A DNA stretch of 64,000 bases from Mycobacterium sp. MBM (GTDB lineage: Bacteria; Actinomycetota; Actinomycetes; Mycobacteriales; Mycobacteriaceae): the NCBI GenBank assembly GCA_021648845.1, contig JAKJHY010000004.1, positions 186,001 to 250,000 on the forward strand, read 5' to 3'. The notes below the pieces were generated by a model. That model saw only the letters and a program-made list of their open reading frames with translations. It was not told the origin of the DNA and ran no database searches. Shown here piece by piece: positions 40,574 through 51,594 of this stretch; positions within the stretch are counted from its first letter, which is position 1; the number at the start of each line of letters is the position of its first letter. A program made the translations under genes and the position numbers.

Positions 40574-41452
40574 ATGACGATCGTCGAACGCCCCATCGGC
40601 CAGGCCGGCGGCGTGCCGGCTCGTCGGCGCCGCTGGGGTGCGACCGTCGACGACGGGCTGATGGGGGTTGCGTTGCTGGCCGGTCCGGCGAACGTGGTCA
40701 TGCAGCTGGCCCGCCCCGGGGTGGGTTACGGCGTCATGGAGAGCACCGTCGAAAGCGGTCGTGTCGATCGGCACCCCGTCAAGCGAGCCCGCACGACGTT
40801 CACCTACCTGGCGGTGGCCGGTCGCGGCACCGACGCCCAGAAGGCGGCGTTCCGGCGCGCGGTCAACGGGGCGCACGCCCAGGTGCGTTCGACCGCGGCG
40901 AGCCCGGTCGAGTACAACGCCTTCGACAAGGACCTGCAGATGTGGGTCGCCGCCTGTCTGTACAAGGGATCGGTCGACATCCAGCGGATGTTCGTCGGGG
41001 AAATGGACGACGAGACCGCCGACAGGCACTACCTGGACGGCATGACGCTGGGCACCACCTTGCAGGTACCGGCCGAGATGTGGCCCGCCGACCGCGCTGC
41101 CTTCGACACGTATTGGCAGGAACAGCTGGACAAGGTGCACATCGACGATGCGATCCGCGAGTATCTGTATCCGATCGCGGTCGGGCGCCTGCGTGGACTG
41201 CGGCTGCCCGGGGGCCTACAGCGGCTGCACGAACAGACCACCGCGCTGATCACCACCGGCTTCCTGCCGGAACGTTTCCGCCAGGAAATGCGGTTGCCCT
41301 GGGACCCACAGCGCCAGCGCCGCTTCGACAGGTTGATCGGTGCACTCCGGGCAGCCAACGACGCGGCACCCGGCGCGGTCCGGCAGTTCCCGTTCAACGT
41401 CCTGCTCAAGGATCTCGATTGGCGTATCCGCACGGGCCGCCCACTCGTCTGA
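40574..41452 (+). CDS. Oxygenase MpaB family protein (DUF2236; Rv0276-like)
   Basis: A 292-residue protein of the MpaB/latex-clearing (Lcp) heme-binding family. Visible features are GPANVVMQLARPGVGYGV, HPVKRARTTFTYLAVAGRG (His near the proximal ligand position), VEYNAFDKDLQMWVAACLY and PAEMWPADRAAFDTYW. Fungal MpaB cleaves an isoprenoid chain by oxygenation; bacterial roles are mostly unknown. ATG 40574 has AGAGG upstream. Likely controlled by the divergent TetR. Confidence 0.88.
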   Translation: MTIVERPIGQAGGVPARRRRWGATVDDGLMGVALLAGPANVVMQLARPGVGYGVMESTVESGRVDRHPVKRARTTFTYLAVAGRGTDAQKAAFRRAVNGAHAQVRSTAASPVEYNAFDKDLQMWVAACLYKGSVDIQRMFVGEMDDETADRHYLDGMTLGTTLQVPAEMWPADRAAFDTYWQEQLDKVHIDDAIREYLYPIAVGRLRGLRLPGGLQRLHEQTTALITTGFLPERFRQEMRLPWDPQRQRRFDRLIGALRAANDAAPGAVRQFPFNVLLKDLDWRIRTGRPLV

Positions 41453-41594
41453 CGGGCCCGCCGGGATGATTTGCTGACACGCCGCATCCATCCGGCTGTC
41501 GGCGGTGAGCGCCGCGCGGCCGGTGTGGCGGGCCGCGTCGTGTCGTCTGGTGATCGGCATCACCGGTACGGCGGACCCCGAACGTCTCGACAGG

Positions 41595-41633
41595 TTAGTT
41601 TATGCAATGCTAACTTCGGCGGAGTTAGCCTAG
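41595..41633. promoter_or_regulatory. Tandem IdeR-like iron boxes upstream of ESX-3
   Basis: Bases 41595-41613 match the 19-bp mycobacterial iron box (TTAGGTTAGGCTAACCTAA) at 14 of 19 positions, including both TTAG/CTAA ends. The adjacent 41615-41633 segment matches at about 11 of 19, mainly on its right half (TTAGCCTA). IdeR with Fe2+ binding here would repress the whole ESX-3 operon, in line with known iron regulation of ESX-3. Confidence 0.75.
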
Positions 41634-41683
41634 CCATACCAAAGGAGACGGCAGGGGGGCGTGCGCTTCTTTGCGAATGACAC

Positions 41684-43528
41684 ATGGATACGGTCAGTGA
41701 CACGCCCACCGCGAGCGTAGGGGCGACACGCGTCGATCGCGACGTGGTGAACAGGTTCGCGACCTGCTGCCGGGCGCTGGGACTGTCGGTCAACGGCCGG
41801 CAGCGTCCCGCTGATCCCGCCGCGGCGCGGTCAGGGTTCACCGAACTGACCCGTATCGCTCGCGAGCAGTGCGACGCGTGGATCGGTCTGGCGGCCGCCG
41901 GAGCGGGCACCGGCCAGGATGCCGGTCAGGTCATCGCCGCCATCTGGAGCACACTGGGCACCCTCGGTGTGCTGACCCGCGAAATCGAGCTGGGCGCCGA
42001 CGAGCTCGGCTTCACCTACGACACCGGCCTCTACCTGCAGTTCCGGGCGACCGGACGAGACGATATCGCGCTCGCATACGCGGCATCGCTCGGCGAGACC
42101 GGAGACTTCGCGGACGCCGATCAGCTTGTCGAGGAACTGATCTCGCGCCGGCCCGCGTGGTTGCAGGCGCGCTGGGTGCGGGTTGCGCTCTACCACCGCA
42201 GCCGACGCTGGTCGGACGTGGTGCGCACGCTGACTCCGGTGGTCAACGATCCCAGGCTCGACGAGCACTACGCGCACGCCGCCCGGGTGACGCTGGCCAT
42301 CGCGCTGGCGAACCTGGGCATGTTCGCCCCCGCGCTCTCGCACCTGGACAACCCGGAGGGGCCCATCTCCGTGGCCGTCGTCGACGGTGGTTTGGTCAAG
42401 GGGCTGTGCCTGCGGGCGCAGGGCGAGGACGACGAAGCCGCCGACGTGCTGGCCGAGCTGTACGCCGCCCACCCCGAACACGCCGGCATCGAAGAGGCGC
42501 TGTCGGACAAGTCATTCGGGCTGCAGACCACCACCGCCGCTCGTATCGAGGCGCGCAGCAATCCGTGGGATCCCGCCACCGAACCCGGCGAGTCCGACTT
42601 CGTGGACCCGGGTGCCAAGGAACGCAAGGCACATCTGTTGATCGAAGCCGAGGCCGAACTCGCGGAGTTCATCGGTCTGGAAGAGGTCAAGTACCAGGTT
42701 GCCCGCCTGAAAAGTTCGGTGGCAATGTCGATCCGTCGCCAGGAGCGCGGGCTGGCCGTCGCGCAGCGCACCAACCACCTGGTGTTCGCCGGTCCGCCGG
42801 GTACCGGTAAGACGACGATCGCCCGTGTGGTGGCCAAGATCTACTGTGGGCTCGGTCTTCTCAAGAAGGAAACGGTCCGCGAAGTGCACCGCGCCGACCT
42901 CATCGGCCAGCACATCGGCGAGACCGAGGCCAAGACCAACGCCATCATCGACAGCGCCCTGGACGGTGTGCTGTTCCTCGACGAGGCCTATGCCCTGGTA
43001 TCCACCGGCGCCAAGAACGATTTCGGCCTGGTTGCGATCGACACCCTGCTGGCACGGATGGAGAACGACCGCGACCGGTTGGTCGTCATCGTCGCAGGCT
43101 ACCGCGCCGACCTCGACCGCTTCCTCGACACCAACGAAGGTCTGCGGTCCCGATTCACCCGCAGTATCGACTTCCCCTCCTACAGCGCACCGGAACTGGT
43201 CGAGATGGCCACCCGGATGGCCGAGAAGCGCGACAGCATCTTCGAGCAGGCGGCCCACGACGAGATGGAGTCTCTGTTCGCGCACCTGGCCGCCAGCACC
43301 ACCCCCGATGCCACCGGCACGGCGCGGCGCAGCCTCGACATCGCCGGTAACGGCCGGTTCGTGCGTAACCTCGTCGAGCGTTCCGAGGAGGAACGCGAAT
43401 ACCGATTGGACCATTCGGATTCCGATGACTTCACCGACGAGGAACTGATGGCCATCACCGCCGAGGACGTCAACCGCTCGGCCGCTCCGCTGCTACGCGG
43501 GCTCGGACTGGCGGTGCCGGCCCGATGA
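41684..43528 (+). CDS. eccA3: ESX-3 AAA+ ATPase EccA3
   Basis: A 614-residue cytosolic type VII secretion ATPase. The N-terminal about 280 residues are TPR-like helical repeats; the C-terminal CbxX/CfqX-type AAA+ domain has Walker A GPPGTGKTT (from residue 370), Walker B VLFLDEA (429-435) and arginine-finger region GLRSRFTRS. It is thought to release EspG3 chaperone from PE/PPE substrates. First gene of the ESX-3 operon behind the iron box. The ATG lacks a nearby RBS; AAAGGAG lies 36 nt upstream, and two short out-of-frame starts (41661, 41677) overlap the start. The stop overlaps eccB3 (ATGA). Confidence 0.96.
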   Translation: MDTVSDTPTASVGATRVDRDVVNRFATCCRALGLSVNGRQRPADPAAARSGFTELTRIAREQCDAWIGLAAAGAGTGQDAGQVIAAIWSTLGTLGVLTREIELGADELGFTYDTGLYLQFRATGRDDIALAYAASLGETGDFADADQLVEELISRRPAWLQARWVRVALYHRSRRWSDVVRTLTPVVNDPRLDEHYAHAARVTLAIALANLGMFAPALSHLDNPEGPISVAVVDGGLVKGLCLRAQGEDDEAADVLAELYAAHPEHAGIEEALSDKSFGLQTTTAARIEARSNPWDPATEPGESDFVDPGAKERKAHLLIEAEAELAEFIGLEEVKYQVARLKSSVAMSIRRQERGLAVAQRTNHLVFAGPPGTGKTTIARVVAKIYCGLGLLKKETVREVHRADLIGQHIGETEAKTNAIIDSALDGVLFLDEAYALVSTGAKNDFGLVAIDTLLARMENDRDRLVVIVAGYRADLDRFLDTNEGLRSRFTRSIDFPSYSAPELVEMATRMAEKRDSIFEQAAHDEMESLFAHLAASTTPDATGTARRSLDIAGNGRFVRNLVERSEEEREYRLDHSDSDDFTDEELMAITAEDVNRSAAPLLRGLGLAVPAR

Positions 43529-45072
43529 GCGAACAGAACGAGGACCGGCGCGAATTCACCTCGCGCACACCGGTCAACGAGAATCCCGAACGTGTGGTGC
43601 ATCGGCGAGGTTTCGTCACCCGTCATCAGGTATCGGGGTGGCGGTTCGTCATGCGCCGCATCGCATCCGGTGTGGCACTGCACGACACCCGAATGTTGGT
43701 CGACCCGCTGCGCACACAGAGTCGCGCCGTACTGGTCGGCGCCCTGGTGTCGGTCACCGTGGTGGCGGGTTGCTTCGTGTTCTCCTTGATCCGTCCCGGC
43801 GGAGATGCGGGAAGTTCGACCATCCTGGCCGATCGCGACACCTCCGCGCTCTACGTGCGCATCGGTGACATCGTGCATCCCGCACTGAACCTGACCTCGG
43901 CGCGGCTGATCGCCGGCCGTCCGGATAACCCGACCATGGTCAAGAGCAGTGAGATCGACAAGTTCGCGCGCGGCAACCTGATCGGCATCCCGGGTGCGCC
44001 GGAGCGCATGGTGCAGAGCACTTCCCGCAACGCCGACTGGACGGTCTGCGATGCCGTCTCCGGCACTGCCGCCGGGGTCACCCTGATCGCCGGCCCGCCC
44101 GACGAGCAGGGCGAGCGGGCGGCGCCGCTACCCGACGACCGCGCGATTCTCGTGAACAACGTCGGCGGCGTGCACGCGGGTACCTGGTTGCTGTGGAACG
44201 GTAGGCGCAGTCCGATCGATCTGGGCAACCGCGCTGTCACGGACGCCCTCGGACTCGGCACCGACATTCCGGCGCCCCGCGTCATCGCGCCCGGCCTGTT
44301 CAACGCCATCCCGGAGTCCGCGCCGCTGGTCGCCCCGGTGCTGCCCGGCGCCGGTGAACCGCCGCGCTTCGCCCTGCCGGTCCCGGCACCGGTCGGCGCC
44401 GTCGTTGCCGCCTATGAAGCCGATAACACCATCCGCTACTTCGTGGTGCACGCCGACGGTCTGCAGCAGATTTCGCCGGTGCTCGCCGCGATCCTGCGGA
44501 ACACCAATTCCTATGGGCTGCAGCAGCCGCCGCGCCTCGGCGCCGATGAGGTGGCCAAACTGCCGGTGGTGGGTGGCATCGACACCAGCGCCTACCCGAG
44601 CAACGAGGTCAGCCTGGTCGAACCCGGGCCGGCCCCGGTCACATGTGCACACTGGTCCAAACCGGCCGAGGCCACCGAGAGCACGCTGAACGTGTTGTCC
44701 GGTGCCGCGCTGCCGCTGCCCGACGGCCTGCGGACCGTCGAGCTGGTCGGTGCCGGCAGCGGATCGACCGCCGAGCGGGTGGCGTTGCCCCCCGGCGCCG
44801 GCTATTTCGTCCAGGCCAGCGGATCCGACCCCGCAGCCGCGCCGGCGGGCTCGGCGTTCTGGATCAGCGATACCGGGGTGCGCTACGGCGTCGATACTGC
44901 CGATGACGCTAAATCTGTTGCCGCCCTTGGTCTGACGCCACCGCCGCTGGCGATTCCGTGGTCGGTGCTCACCCAGTTCGCTGCCGGTCCGACTCTTTCC
45001 AGGGTTGATGCGCTCGTCGCGCACGATGCCGTGTCGTCCGCGGTCGCGTCCGGTCCCGAAGGGGAGAACTGA
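43525..45072 (+). CDS. eccB3: ESX-3 membrane component EccB3
   Basis: A 515-residue core component of the ESX-3 membrane complex. There is a cytosolic N-terminal segment, one transmembrane helix (about residues 68-89, [21 protein letters not shown]) and a large periplasmic domain with the EccB repeat fold ([43 protein letters not shown]). Conserved Cys residues in the periplasmic domain (DWTVCDAV and VTCAHWS) may form the known disulfide. It is coupled to eccA3 upstream and eccC3 downstream by overlapping stop/start codons. Confidence 0.96.
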   Translation: MSEQNEDRREFTSRTPVNENPERVVHRRGFVTRHQVSGWRFVMRRIASGVALHDTRMLVDPLRTQSRAVLVGALVSVTVVAGCFVFSLIRPGGDAGSSTILADRDTSALYVRIGDIVHPALNLTSARLIAGRPDNPTMVKSSEIDKFARGNLIGIPGAPERMVQSTSRNADWTVCDAVSGTAAGVTLIAGPPDEQGERAAPLPDDRAILVNNVGGVHAGTWLLWNGRRSPIDLGNRAVTDALGLGTDIPAPRVIAPGLFNAIPESAPLVAPVLPGAGEPPRFALPVPAPVGAVVAAYEADNTIRYFVVHADGLQQISPVLAAILRNTNSYGLQQPPRLGADEVAKLPVVGGIDTSAYPSNEVSLVEPGPAPVTCAHWSKPAEATESTLNVLSGAALPLPDGLRTVELVGAGSGSTAERVALPPGAGYFVQASGSDPAAAPAGSAFWISDTGVRYGVDTADDAKSVAALGLTPPPLAIPWSVLTQFAAGPTLSRVDALVAHDAVSSAVASGPEGEN

Positions 45073-48000
45073 TGAGTCGTTTGATCTTCGAGGCTCGCCG
45101 TCGTCTGCCCGTACCGGAGGCGCGCAAGGGCACCATCACCATCGAGGCGCCGCCGTCGCTGCCGCGGCTGGTGCCGCCGTCGTTGTTGCGTCGGGTGTTG
45201 CCGTACCTCATTGTGATTCTGATCGTCGGGATGATCGTGGCGCTGTTTGCCACCGGTATGCGGATGATCTCGCCGACGATGTTGTTCTTCCCGTTCGTGT
45301 TGCTGCTGGCTGCGACCGCGCTGTACCGCGGTTCGGATAACAAGTTGCGCACCGAGGAGGTCGACGCCGAGCGCGCCGATTATCTGCGGTATCTGTCGGT
45401 GGTTCGCGACAACGTGCGTGCCCAGGCCGATGCGCAGCGCGCGTCGTTGCAGTGGTCGCATCCGGATCCGCAGTTGCTGGCCGCGGTGCCCGGCACGCGC
45501 AGGCAGTGGGAACGCGATCCCGGTGACGGTGACTTTCTGGTGGTGCGGACCGGTGTGCACGATGTCCCGCTGAACACGGCGTTGCGGGTCAAGGACGCCG
45601 CTGATGAGGTCGATCTGGAACCGGTGGCGCATACCACGTTGCGTGGGTTGCTCGATGTGCATCGCACGGTGCGTGACGCCCCGACCGGTATCGATCTGGG
45701 CAAGGTATCGCGTATCACGGTGCTGGGGGAGTCCGGCGAGGTCCGGGATGCGCTGCGGGCGTGGGTGTCCCAGGCCGTCACCTGGCATGATCCGGCGGTG
45801 CTGGGTGTGGCGCTGGCCGCCCCGGATCTGGAGTCGGCGGACTGGTCATGGCTGAAGTGGCTGCCGCACACCGATGTTCCGGGCCAGGCGGACGGGGTGG
45901 GCCCGGCCCGCTACCTGGCGAGCACCGCAGATGGTCTGCGCGAACTGCTCGCCCCGGTGCTCGATGAGCGTGACGCATTCAGCGGTACCGCGTTGGCATC
46001 GGGTAAGCACCTGCTGGTGGTGCTCGACGACCCGGACGCCGATCCGAGTGTCGTGGTGCCCACGGCGGGTGTGGCGGGTGTGACGGTGGTGCACCGCAGC
46101 ACCACAGAGCCGCACCGTGAGCAGTATTCGGATCCTGAGCGGCCCATCCTGAAGATCTCCGGGGGCAGGATCGAACGCTGGCACAGCGGCGGCTGGCAGC
46201 CCTATGTCGATACCGCGGACGGGTTGTCGGCTGCTGCGGCCGCGCACCTGGGCCGTCGGCTGGCCCGCTGGGACACCAATCCGGAGCAGGCGCGCACCGC
46301 GGCGACCGGGGCGAGCACGTTCACCACGCTGTTCGGTATCGCGGATGCATCCGCGCTGGATGTGGCCAGCCTGTGGGCGCCGCGGCACCGTGACGAGGAA
46401 CTGCGGGTGCCGATCGGGGTGACCGCGACCGGGGAGCCGTTGATCTTTGATCTCAAGGATGAGGCCGAGGGTGGGATGGGCCCGCACGGCCTGATGATCG
46501 GGATGACGGGTTCGGGTAAGTCCCAGACCCTGATGTCGATTCTGTTGTCGCTGCTCACCACCCATTCCGCTGACCGGCTGATCGTGATCTACGCCGATTT
46601 CAAGGGCGAGGCCGGCGCCGACATCTTCCGGCATTTCCCGCAGGTCGTCGCGGTGATCTCCAATATGGCCGAGAAGCGTTCGCTGGCGGATCGGTTCGCC
46701 GATACGCTGCGCGGTGAGGTCGCCCGCCGTGAGCAGTTGCTCAAGGAGGCGGGCCGGATGGTGCAGGGCAGCGCGTTCAACTCGGTGACCGAGTACGAGG
46801 CGGCCATCGCCTCGGGGGTGGCGGGGGCTGCGGATCTGCCGCCGATCCCGACGCTGTTCGTGGTGGCCGACGAGTTCACCCTGATGCTCGCCGAGCACCC
46901 GGAGTACGCGGAGCTGTTCGACTACGTGGCGCGCAAGGGTCGCTCGTTCCGGATTCACATCCTGTTCGCGTCGCAGACGCTGGATGTCGGGCGGATCAAG
47001 GATATCGACAAGAACACCTCGTATCGGATCGGTTTGAAGGTGGCCTCCCCGTCGATCAGCCGTCAGATCATCGGCACCGAGGATGCGTTCCAGATCGAGT
47101 CGGGCCGTGAGCACAAGGGCGAGGGTTTCCTGGTACCGGCACCCGGGGCGAACCCGGTCAAGTTCCGCAGCACCTACGTCGATGGGATCTATGACCCGCC
47201 CCGGGCCGGGCAGTCGGTGGTGGTGCATTCGGTGCCCGAGCCGCAACCGTTCACCGCGGGCTGGGTGGAACCGGCGGCCGACACCGTCATCGTCACCCGC
47301 GACGTCGAGGACGCACCGCCGCCGCGCAAGCTGATCGCCACGATCGGTGACCAGCTCGCCCACTACGGTCCGCGGGCCCCGCAGCTGTGGCTGCCGCCGC
47401 TGGAGGAGACCATCCCGCTGGCCGACCTGCTCACCCGGGTCGAGGTCGGCGCACGCCAGTGGCGCTGGCCGCTCGGTGAGATCGACAAGCCATTCCAGAT
47501 GCGCCGCGACGCATTGGTCTTCGATGCCGGCAGTGCGGCGGGCAACCTGCTCATCCATGGCGGGCCGAAATCGGGCAAGTCCACCGCGCTGCAGACCTTC
47601 ATGCTGTCGGCCGCGGCACTGCACGCCCCCGGAGAGGTCAGCTTCTACTGCCTGGACTATGGCGGTGGGCAGTTGCGTGCGCTCGCCGAGCTGGCCCATG
47701 TGGGTGCGGTCGCCACACCCCTGGAACCCGAACTCATCCGGCGCACCTTCGCCGAGCTGGAGCAACTGCTGCGCACCCGGCGCCAAGCCGGTGCCCGTGC
47801 GGGTTCGGGGACGTACACCGACGGTTACGGGGAGGTCTTCCTCGTGATCGACAACCTGTACGCGTTCAGCCGCGACAACATCGACACCTTCAACACCCGA
47901 AACCCGCTGCTGGCACGGGTCACCGAACTGGTCAACGCCGGGCTGTCCTACGGCATCCACGTGGTGATCACCACGCCGAACTGGCTGGAGGTGCCGCTGG

Positions 48001-49052
48001 CCATGCGCGACGGTCTCGGGCTGCGGCTTGAGCTCAAGCTCAACGACTCCCGGGACAGCAATGTCCGGGTCACCGGCGCGCTGACCCGGCCCGCCGATGC
48101 GGTGCCCGCCGACCAGCCCGGACGCGGTCTGACCATGGCCGCCGAGCATTTCCAGTTCGCCGCACCCGATCTGGGCGATATCGCGGTCATCAATGCCCGC
48201 CACCCGGGCGCCCATGCTCCGGCGGTGCGCCTGCTGCCCACCCAACTCTCACCGCAGGCCCTCGGCAGGCTGTATATCGGTGCCGAGCAGGTGGTCATCG
48301 GGCAGCGGGAAGAGGACCTGCGGCCGGTGGCGATCGACTTCGCGCGCAACCCGCTGATGATGGTGTTCGGCGACACCCGCTCGGGCAAGACCACCCTGTT
48401 GCGGCATCTGATCCGCACCATCCGGGACAACTCGACACCGGATCAGGTCGCCTTCACCGTGATCGACCGGCGCCTGCACCTGGTCGACGAACCGCTGTTC
48501 GGCGACAACGAGTACACCCCGAACATCGATCGGGTCACCCCGGCGATGTTGGGGTTGTCCGCGCTCGTCGCGAAGCGCCGCCCGCCGGCCGGTATGTCGG
48601 CAGCGGATCTGAAGGACTGGACCCTGCGTGCCAACGAGTCCGGCCAGAACCACTACCTGATCATCGATGACGTCGACCAGATCCCGGACGGTCCCGCGAT
48701 CACCGGACCCTATGTGGGGCAGCGGCCGTGGACCCCGCTGCTGGGGTTGTTGGCCGAGGCCGGCGACCTCGGTCTGCGCGTCATCGTCACCGCGCGGGCC
48801 AGCGGATCGGCGCACGCGGTGATGACCGCGCCGCTGTTGCGCCGGCTCAACGATCTGCAGGCGACGACCGTGATGTTGTCGGGCAGCCCCGCCGACGGAG
48901 GCAAACTGCGCGGTGTGCGGTTCAGCAGGCTGCCGGCAGGCCGGGCGATGTTGCTCGGTGACGGCGAAGAAGCCACTTTTGTCCAGCTGGTGAATCCCCT
49001 CGTCCCCGAGGGAGTTTCGCCTACGGGTAGCAACGGAAAGGAATACAGCTGA
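45072..49052 (+). CDS. eccC3: ESX-3 FtsK/SpoIIIE-type ATPase EccC3
   Basis: A 1326-residue motor ATPase that recognises substrate signals and powers secretion. Two N-terminal transmembrane helices (about residues 40-85), then three nucleotide-binding domains with P-loops GMTGSGKS (477-484), GGPKSGKS (830-837) and GDTRSGKT (1100-1107). The first domain has a full Walker B ([11 protein letters not shown]); domains 2 and 3 bind substrate and are regulatory in this family. EccCa and EccCb are fused, as expected for ESX-3. It overlaps eccB3 by 1 nt (TGATG) and PE5 likewise. Confidence 0.97.
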   Translation: MSRLIFEARRRLPVPEARKGTITIEAPPSLPRLVPPSLLRRVLPYLIVILIVGMIVALFATGMRMISPTMLFFPFVLLLAATALYRGSDNKLRTEEVDAERADYLRYLSVVRDNVRAQADAQRASLQWSHPDPQLLAAVPGTRRQWERDPGDGDFLVVRTGVHDVPLNTALRVKDAADEVDLEPVAHTTLRGLLDVHRTVRDAPTGIDLGKVSRITVLGESGEVRDALRAWVSQAVTWHDPAVLGVALAAPDLESADWSWLKWLPHTDVPGQADGVGPARYLASTADGLRELLAPVLDERDAFSGTALASGKHLLVVLDDPDADPSVVVPTAGVAGVTVVHRSTTEPHREQYSDPERPILKISGGRIERWHSGGWQPYVDTADGLSAAAAAHLGRRLARWDTNPEQARTAATGASTFTTLFGIADASALDVASLWAPRHRDEELRVPIGVTATGEPLIFDLKDEAEGGMGPHGLMIGMTGSGKSQTLMSILLSLLTTHSADRLIVIYADFKGEAGADIFRHFPQVVAVISNMAEKRSLADRFADTLRGEVARREQLLKEAGRMVQGSAFNSVTEYEAAIASGVAGAADLPPIPTLFVVADEFTLMLAEHPEYAELFDYVARKGRSFRIHILFASQTLDVGRIKDIDKNTSYRIGLKVASPSISRQIIGTEDAFQIESGREHKGEGFLVPAPGANPVKFRSTYVDGIYDPPRAGQSVVVHSVPEPQPFTAGWVEPAADTVIVTRDVEDAPPPRKLIATIGDQLAHYGPRAPQLWLPPLEETIPLADLLTRVEVGARQWRWPLGEIDKPFQMRRDALVFDAGSAAGNLLIHGGPKSGKSTALQTFMLSAAALHAPGEVSFYCLDYGGGQLRALAELAHVGAVATPLEPELIRRTFAELEQLLRTRRQAGARAGSGTYTDGYGEVFLVIDNLYAFSRDNIDTFNTRNPLLARVTELVNAGLSYGIHVVITTPNWLEVPLAMRDGLGLRLELKLNDSRDSNVRVTGALTRPADAVPADQPGRGLTMAAEHFQFAAPDLGDIAVINARHPGAHAPAVRLLPTQLSPQALGRLYIGAEQVVIGQREEDLRPVAIDFARNPLMMVFGDTRSGKTTLLRHLIRTIRDNSTPDQVAFTVIDRRLHLVDEPLFGDNEYTPNIDRVTPAMLGLSALVAKRRPPAGMSAADLKDWTLRANESGQNHYLIIDDVDQIPDGPAITGPYVGQRPWTPLLGLLAEAGDLGLRVIVTARASGSAHAVMTAPLLRRLNDLQATTVMLSGSPADGGKLRGVRFSRLPAGRAMLLGDGEEATFVQLVNPLVPEGVSPTGSNGKEYS

Positions 49053-49363
49053 TGACGCTGCGGGTCGTTCCCGAAGGTTTGGCCGCTGCCGGTTCGGCGG
49101 TCGAGGCGATCACCGCGCGGCTGGCCGCCGCGCACGCCGCGGCGGCGCCGATGGTCAACGCCGTGCTGCCGCCGGCCGCCGATCCGGTGTCCTTGCAGAC
49201 GGCCGCCGGACTCAGCGCCGCCGGCAACGAACACAGCACCGTCGCCGCGCTGGCCGTGCAAGAGCTGGGCCGCGCCGGGATGGGTGTCGCGCAGACCGGC
49301 GCCAGCTACGCCACCGGCGACGCACTCGCCGCCTCGACCTACCTGATCGCGCGCGGCGGCTGA
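49052..49363 (+). CDS. PE5: PE family protein PE5
   Basis: A 103-residue helical-hairpin protein, the partner of PPE4 and a substrate of ESX-3. It starts [21 protein letters not shown] (PE at residues 7-8) and contains the C-terminal secretion signal YxxxD/E as YATGD after the second helix. It has only the PE domain with no C-terminal extension. Linked to siderophore-dependent iron acquisition in mycobacteria. Start overlaps the eccC3 stop; GGAAAGGA lies upstream. Confidence 0.94.
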   Translation: MTLRVVPEGLAAAGSAVEAITARLAAAHAAAAPMVNAVLPPAADPVSLQTAAGLSAAGNEHSTVAALAVQELGRAGMGVAQTGASYATGDALAASTYLIARGG

Positions 49364-49364
49364 G

Positions 49365-50924
49365 ATGACCGCTCCCGTCTGGATGGCACTGCCCCCTGAG
49401 GTGCACTCGGCACTGCTCAGCAGCGGTCCGGGGCCGGGGTCGTTGCTTGCTGCCGCGGGGGCCTGGCAGTCGCTGAGCGCCGAGTACGCCTCCGCGGCAG
49501 CCGAACTGGTGGCCTCCCTGGGGGGCGTGACGGCCGGGGTCTGGGAAGGACCCAGCTCCGAGCAGTACGTCGCCGCCCATCAGCCGTATCTGGTCTGGCT
49601 GGCGCAGGCCAGCGCCAAGAGCGCGGTCGCCGCGGCGCAGCACGAGACCGCGGCCGCCGCCTACACCACCGCGCTGGCCGCCATGCCCACACTCGCCGAA
49701 CTGGCCGCCAACCACGCGCTGCACGGCGCGCTGCTGGCGACCAACTTCTTCGGTATCAACACCATCCCGATCGCGGTCACCGAAGCCGACTACGTCCGGA
49801 TGTGGATTCAGGCCGCCACCACGATGAGCACCTACCAGGCGGTGTCCGCGGCGACGGTCGCGGCCACGCCGGTGCTGAAGCCCGCCCCGGTGCTGCTCAC
49901 CCCGGGCGTCAGTGAGGCCGGCAGCGCCGGCGCCGCATCCACCCAGGTACTCGCACAGGCTCAGGCCGTCAACTCGGCTGCAGCACTGAATGATTCGAAT
50001 ATCATCGTGCAGTTCCTGGAGCAGTACATCAAGTCGTTGCCGGGTGGGGACCTGATCCTGGAGTTCTTCCAGAACCCGGTCGGGATCCTGCGGCAGATGC
50101 TGATCGACTTCGCCACGAATCCGTCTGCGGCCCTGGTGACCTGGGGTCCGATGCTGTTCGCGCTCGCCTATCAGGCCATCCTCCAGCCGGTCGGCTGGGG
50201 CACCTGGATCGGCGTCTTCCTCTCTCCGCTGCTGATCCCCGTCCTCGCCGGTGTCGGGCTGGCCATGCTGGGATTCCTGGCGCTGTTGCCCAAGTTCGAC
50301 GACCTGCCGCCGATAGATCTCGGTGAGGCGCCTGCTGCCCAGCGCAGCGAACCCAATCTGCCGATCGCCAGCATCGCCCCGGCCGGCACTCCGACCGCGG
50401 CGGCTCCAGCGGCGGGCACCCCCGCGTCGGCGCCGGCCACCGCCCCGGCGGCGGCTCCCGCGGCGGCCGCGCCGGCGATGGCCTACGCGGTGTACGGCGG
50501 GCACCCGGGTGGCGGTTTCAGCCCGACCGTGCGGGACAGCACGTCGGCCAAGGCGCCCGCATCGGGATCCTCGGCGGCGGTCGCCTCCGCGGCGGCGCTG
50601 TCGGCGGCCGAGCGGCGCAAGCGCCGCCGCAAGAAGGGCGGCGAGATCAAGGACCGCGCCTACGCCGACGAATTCATGGACTACGACGAGGATCCGGCGC
50701 CACCCCAACCCCGACCCGAGCCGCGGGTCTTCGCCTCCGAGCGCGACGCCGGACCGATGGGCTTCACCGGCGCGGTCGGCACCACCGACACCGCCGATGC
50801 CAAGGCCACCGGGATGACCGAGTTGGCCGGGGACGCTTTCGGCAACGGGCCCACCAATCCCATGCTGCCGGGCTCCTGGAGCCCCGACGATCCGTCGGCA
50901 CCGGAAGGGGGCAAGCACACCTGA
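49365..50924 (+). CDS. PPE4: PPE family protein PPE4
   Basis: A 519-residue PPE protein. The about 180-residue N-terminal PPE domain begins with [10 protein letters not shown] (PPE near residues 10-12) and has the WxG turn VWEGPSS. The middle region has hydrophobic segments ([32 protein letters not shown] cut at LPK) that could insert in the outer membrane. The C-terminus is low-complexity Ala/Pro followed by a basic run [10 protein letters not shown] and an acidic tail. It dimerises with PE5 and is guided by EspG3 to ESX-3. The start lies 1 nt after the PE5 stop. Confidence 0.94.
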   Translation: MTAPVWMALPPEVHSALLSSGPGPGSLLAAAGAWQSLSAEYASAAAELVASLGGVTAGVWEGPSSEQYVAAHQPYLVWLAQASAKSAVAAAQHETAAAAYTTALAAMPTLAELAANHALHGALLATNFFGINTIPIAVTEADYVRMWIQAATTMSTYQAVSAATVAATPVLKPAPVLLTPGVSEAGSAGAASTQVLAQAQAVNSAAALNDSNIIVQFLEQYIKSLPGGDLILEFFQNPVGILRQMLIDFATNPSAALVTWGPMLFALAYQAILQPVGWGTWIGVFLSPLLIPVLAGVGLAMLGFLALLPKFDDLPPIDLGEAPAAQRSEPNLPIASIAPAGTPTAAAPAAGTPASAPATAPAAAPAAAAPAMAYAVYGGHPGGGFSPTVRDSTSAKAPASGSSAAVASAAALSAAERRKRRRKKGGEIKDRAYADEFMDYDEDPAPPQPRPEPRVFASERDAGPMGFTGAVGTTDTADAKATGMTELAGDAFGNGPTNPMLPGSWSPDDPSAPEGGKHT

Positions 50925-50985
50925 GCGCACCCCGTCATCCCCAGATCACGTCGTTTGACCACAGATCCCTCCGAAAGGAAATGCC

Positions 50986-51279
50986 ATGAGCATGCTCGAC
51001 GCGCACATCCCGCAGCTGGTCGCCTCAGAGTCGGCGTTCGGCGCCAAGGCTGCGCTGATGCGCAGCACCATCGCCCAGGCCGAACAGGCCGCGCAGGCCT
51101 CGCAGGCCTTCCACATGGGCGAGTCGTCGGCCGCCTTCCAGGCTGCGCACGCCCGGTTCATCGAGGTCTCCGCCCGGGTGAACGCACTGCTCGACATCGC
51201 CCAGGCGAATCTGGCCGATGCCGCGGGCACCTACGTCGCGCAGGACGCGGCCGCCGCCAGCACCTACACCGCCATCTGA
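50986..51279 (+). CDS. esxG: ESAT-6-like protein EsxG
   Basis: A 97-residue WXG100-family helical hairpin that forms a 1:1 heterodimer with EsxH and is secreted by ESX-3. The turn carries HMGESSAAF in place of WxG, as in EsxG proteins, and the C-terminal Y-x3-D signal is YVAQD. RBS AAAGGAA lies 5-6 nt before the ATG. A 61-nt gap separates it from PPE4. Confidence 0.95.
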   Translation: MSMLDAHIPQLVASESAFGAKAALMRSTIAQAEQAAQASQAFHMGESSAAFQAAHARFIEVSARVNALLDIAQANLADAAGTYVAQDAAAASTYTAI

Positions 51280-51306
51280 TCCACGTAAGCCGCTAGGAGA
51301 ACTCAC

Positions 51307-51594
51307 ATGTCGCAGATCATGTACAACTACCCGGCCATGCTCGCGCTGTCGGCGGAGATGAACGGGTTCGCGGGCGCCCTGAACGCGGTCGGCGCCGATA
51401 TCGCCGCCGAGCAGGCGGCGCTGTCGGGCGCCTGGCAGGGCGATACCGGGATGACCTACCAGGCCTGGCAGACCCAATGGAACGCCAGCATGGCCGAACT
51501 GGTGCGTGCCTACCAGGCGATGGCCGGCACTCACGAGTCCAACACCATGTCGATGAACGCCCGCGACCGGGCAGAGGGCGCCAAATGGGGATAG
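51307..51594 (+). CDS. esxH: ESAT-6-like protein EsxH (TB10.4)
   Basis: A 95-residue WXG100 protein: [12 protein letters not shown] start and [10 protein letters not shown] turn (WxG). The EsxG-EsxH dimer binds zinc through His/Glu residues in EsxH-type C-termini (MAGTHESN). It is needed for iron acquisition by ESX-3 and impairs host ESCRT in pathogens. RBS AGGAGA lies before the ATG; the stop directly abuts the espG3 start. Confidence 0.95.
   Translation: MSQIMYNYPAMLALSAEMNGFAGALNAVGADIAAEQAALSGAWQGDTGMTYQAWQTQWNASMAELVRAYQAMAGTHESNTMSMNARDRAEGAKWG

Noticed and set aside
45846..48245. 799-codon open frame on the minus strand inside eccC3
   Set aside because: It is the antisense shadow of a high-GC gene. 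Its product is Arg/Gly/His-rich low-complexity sequence with no domain, while the plus strand encodes three clear P-loops.
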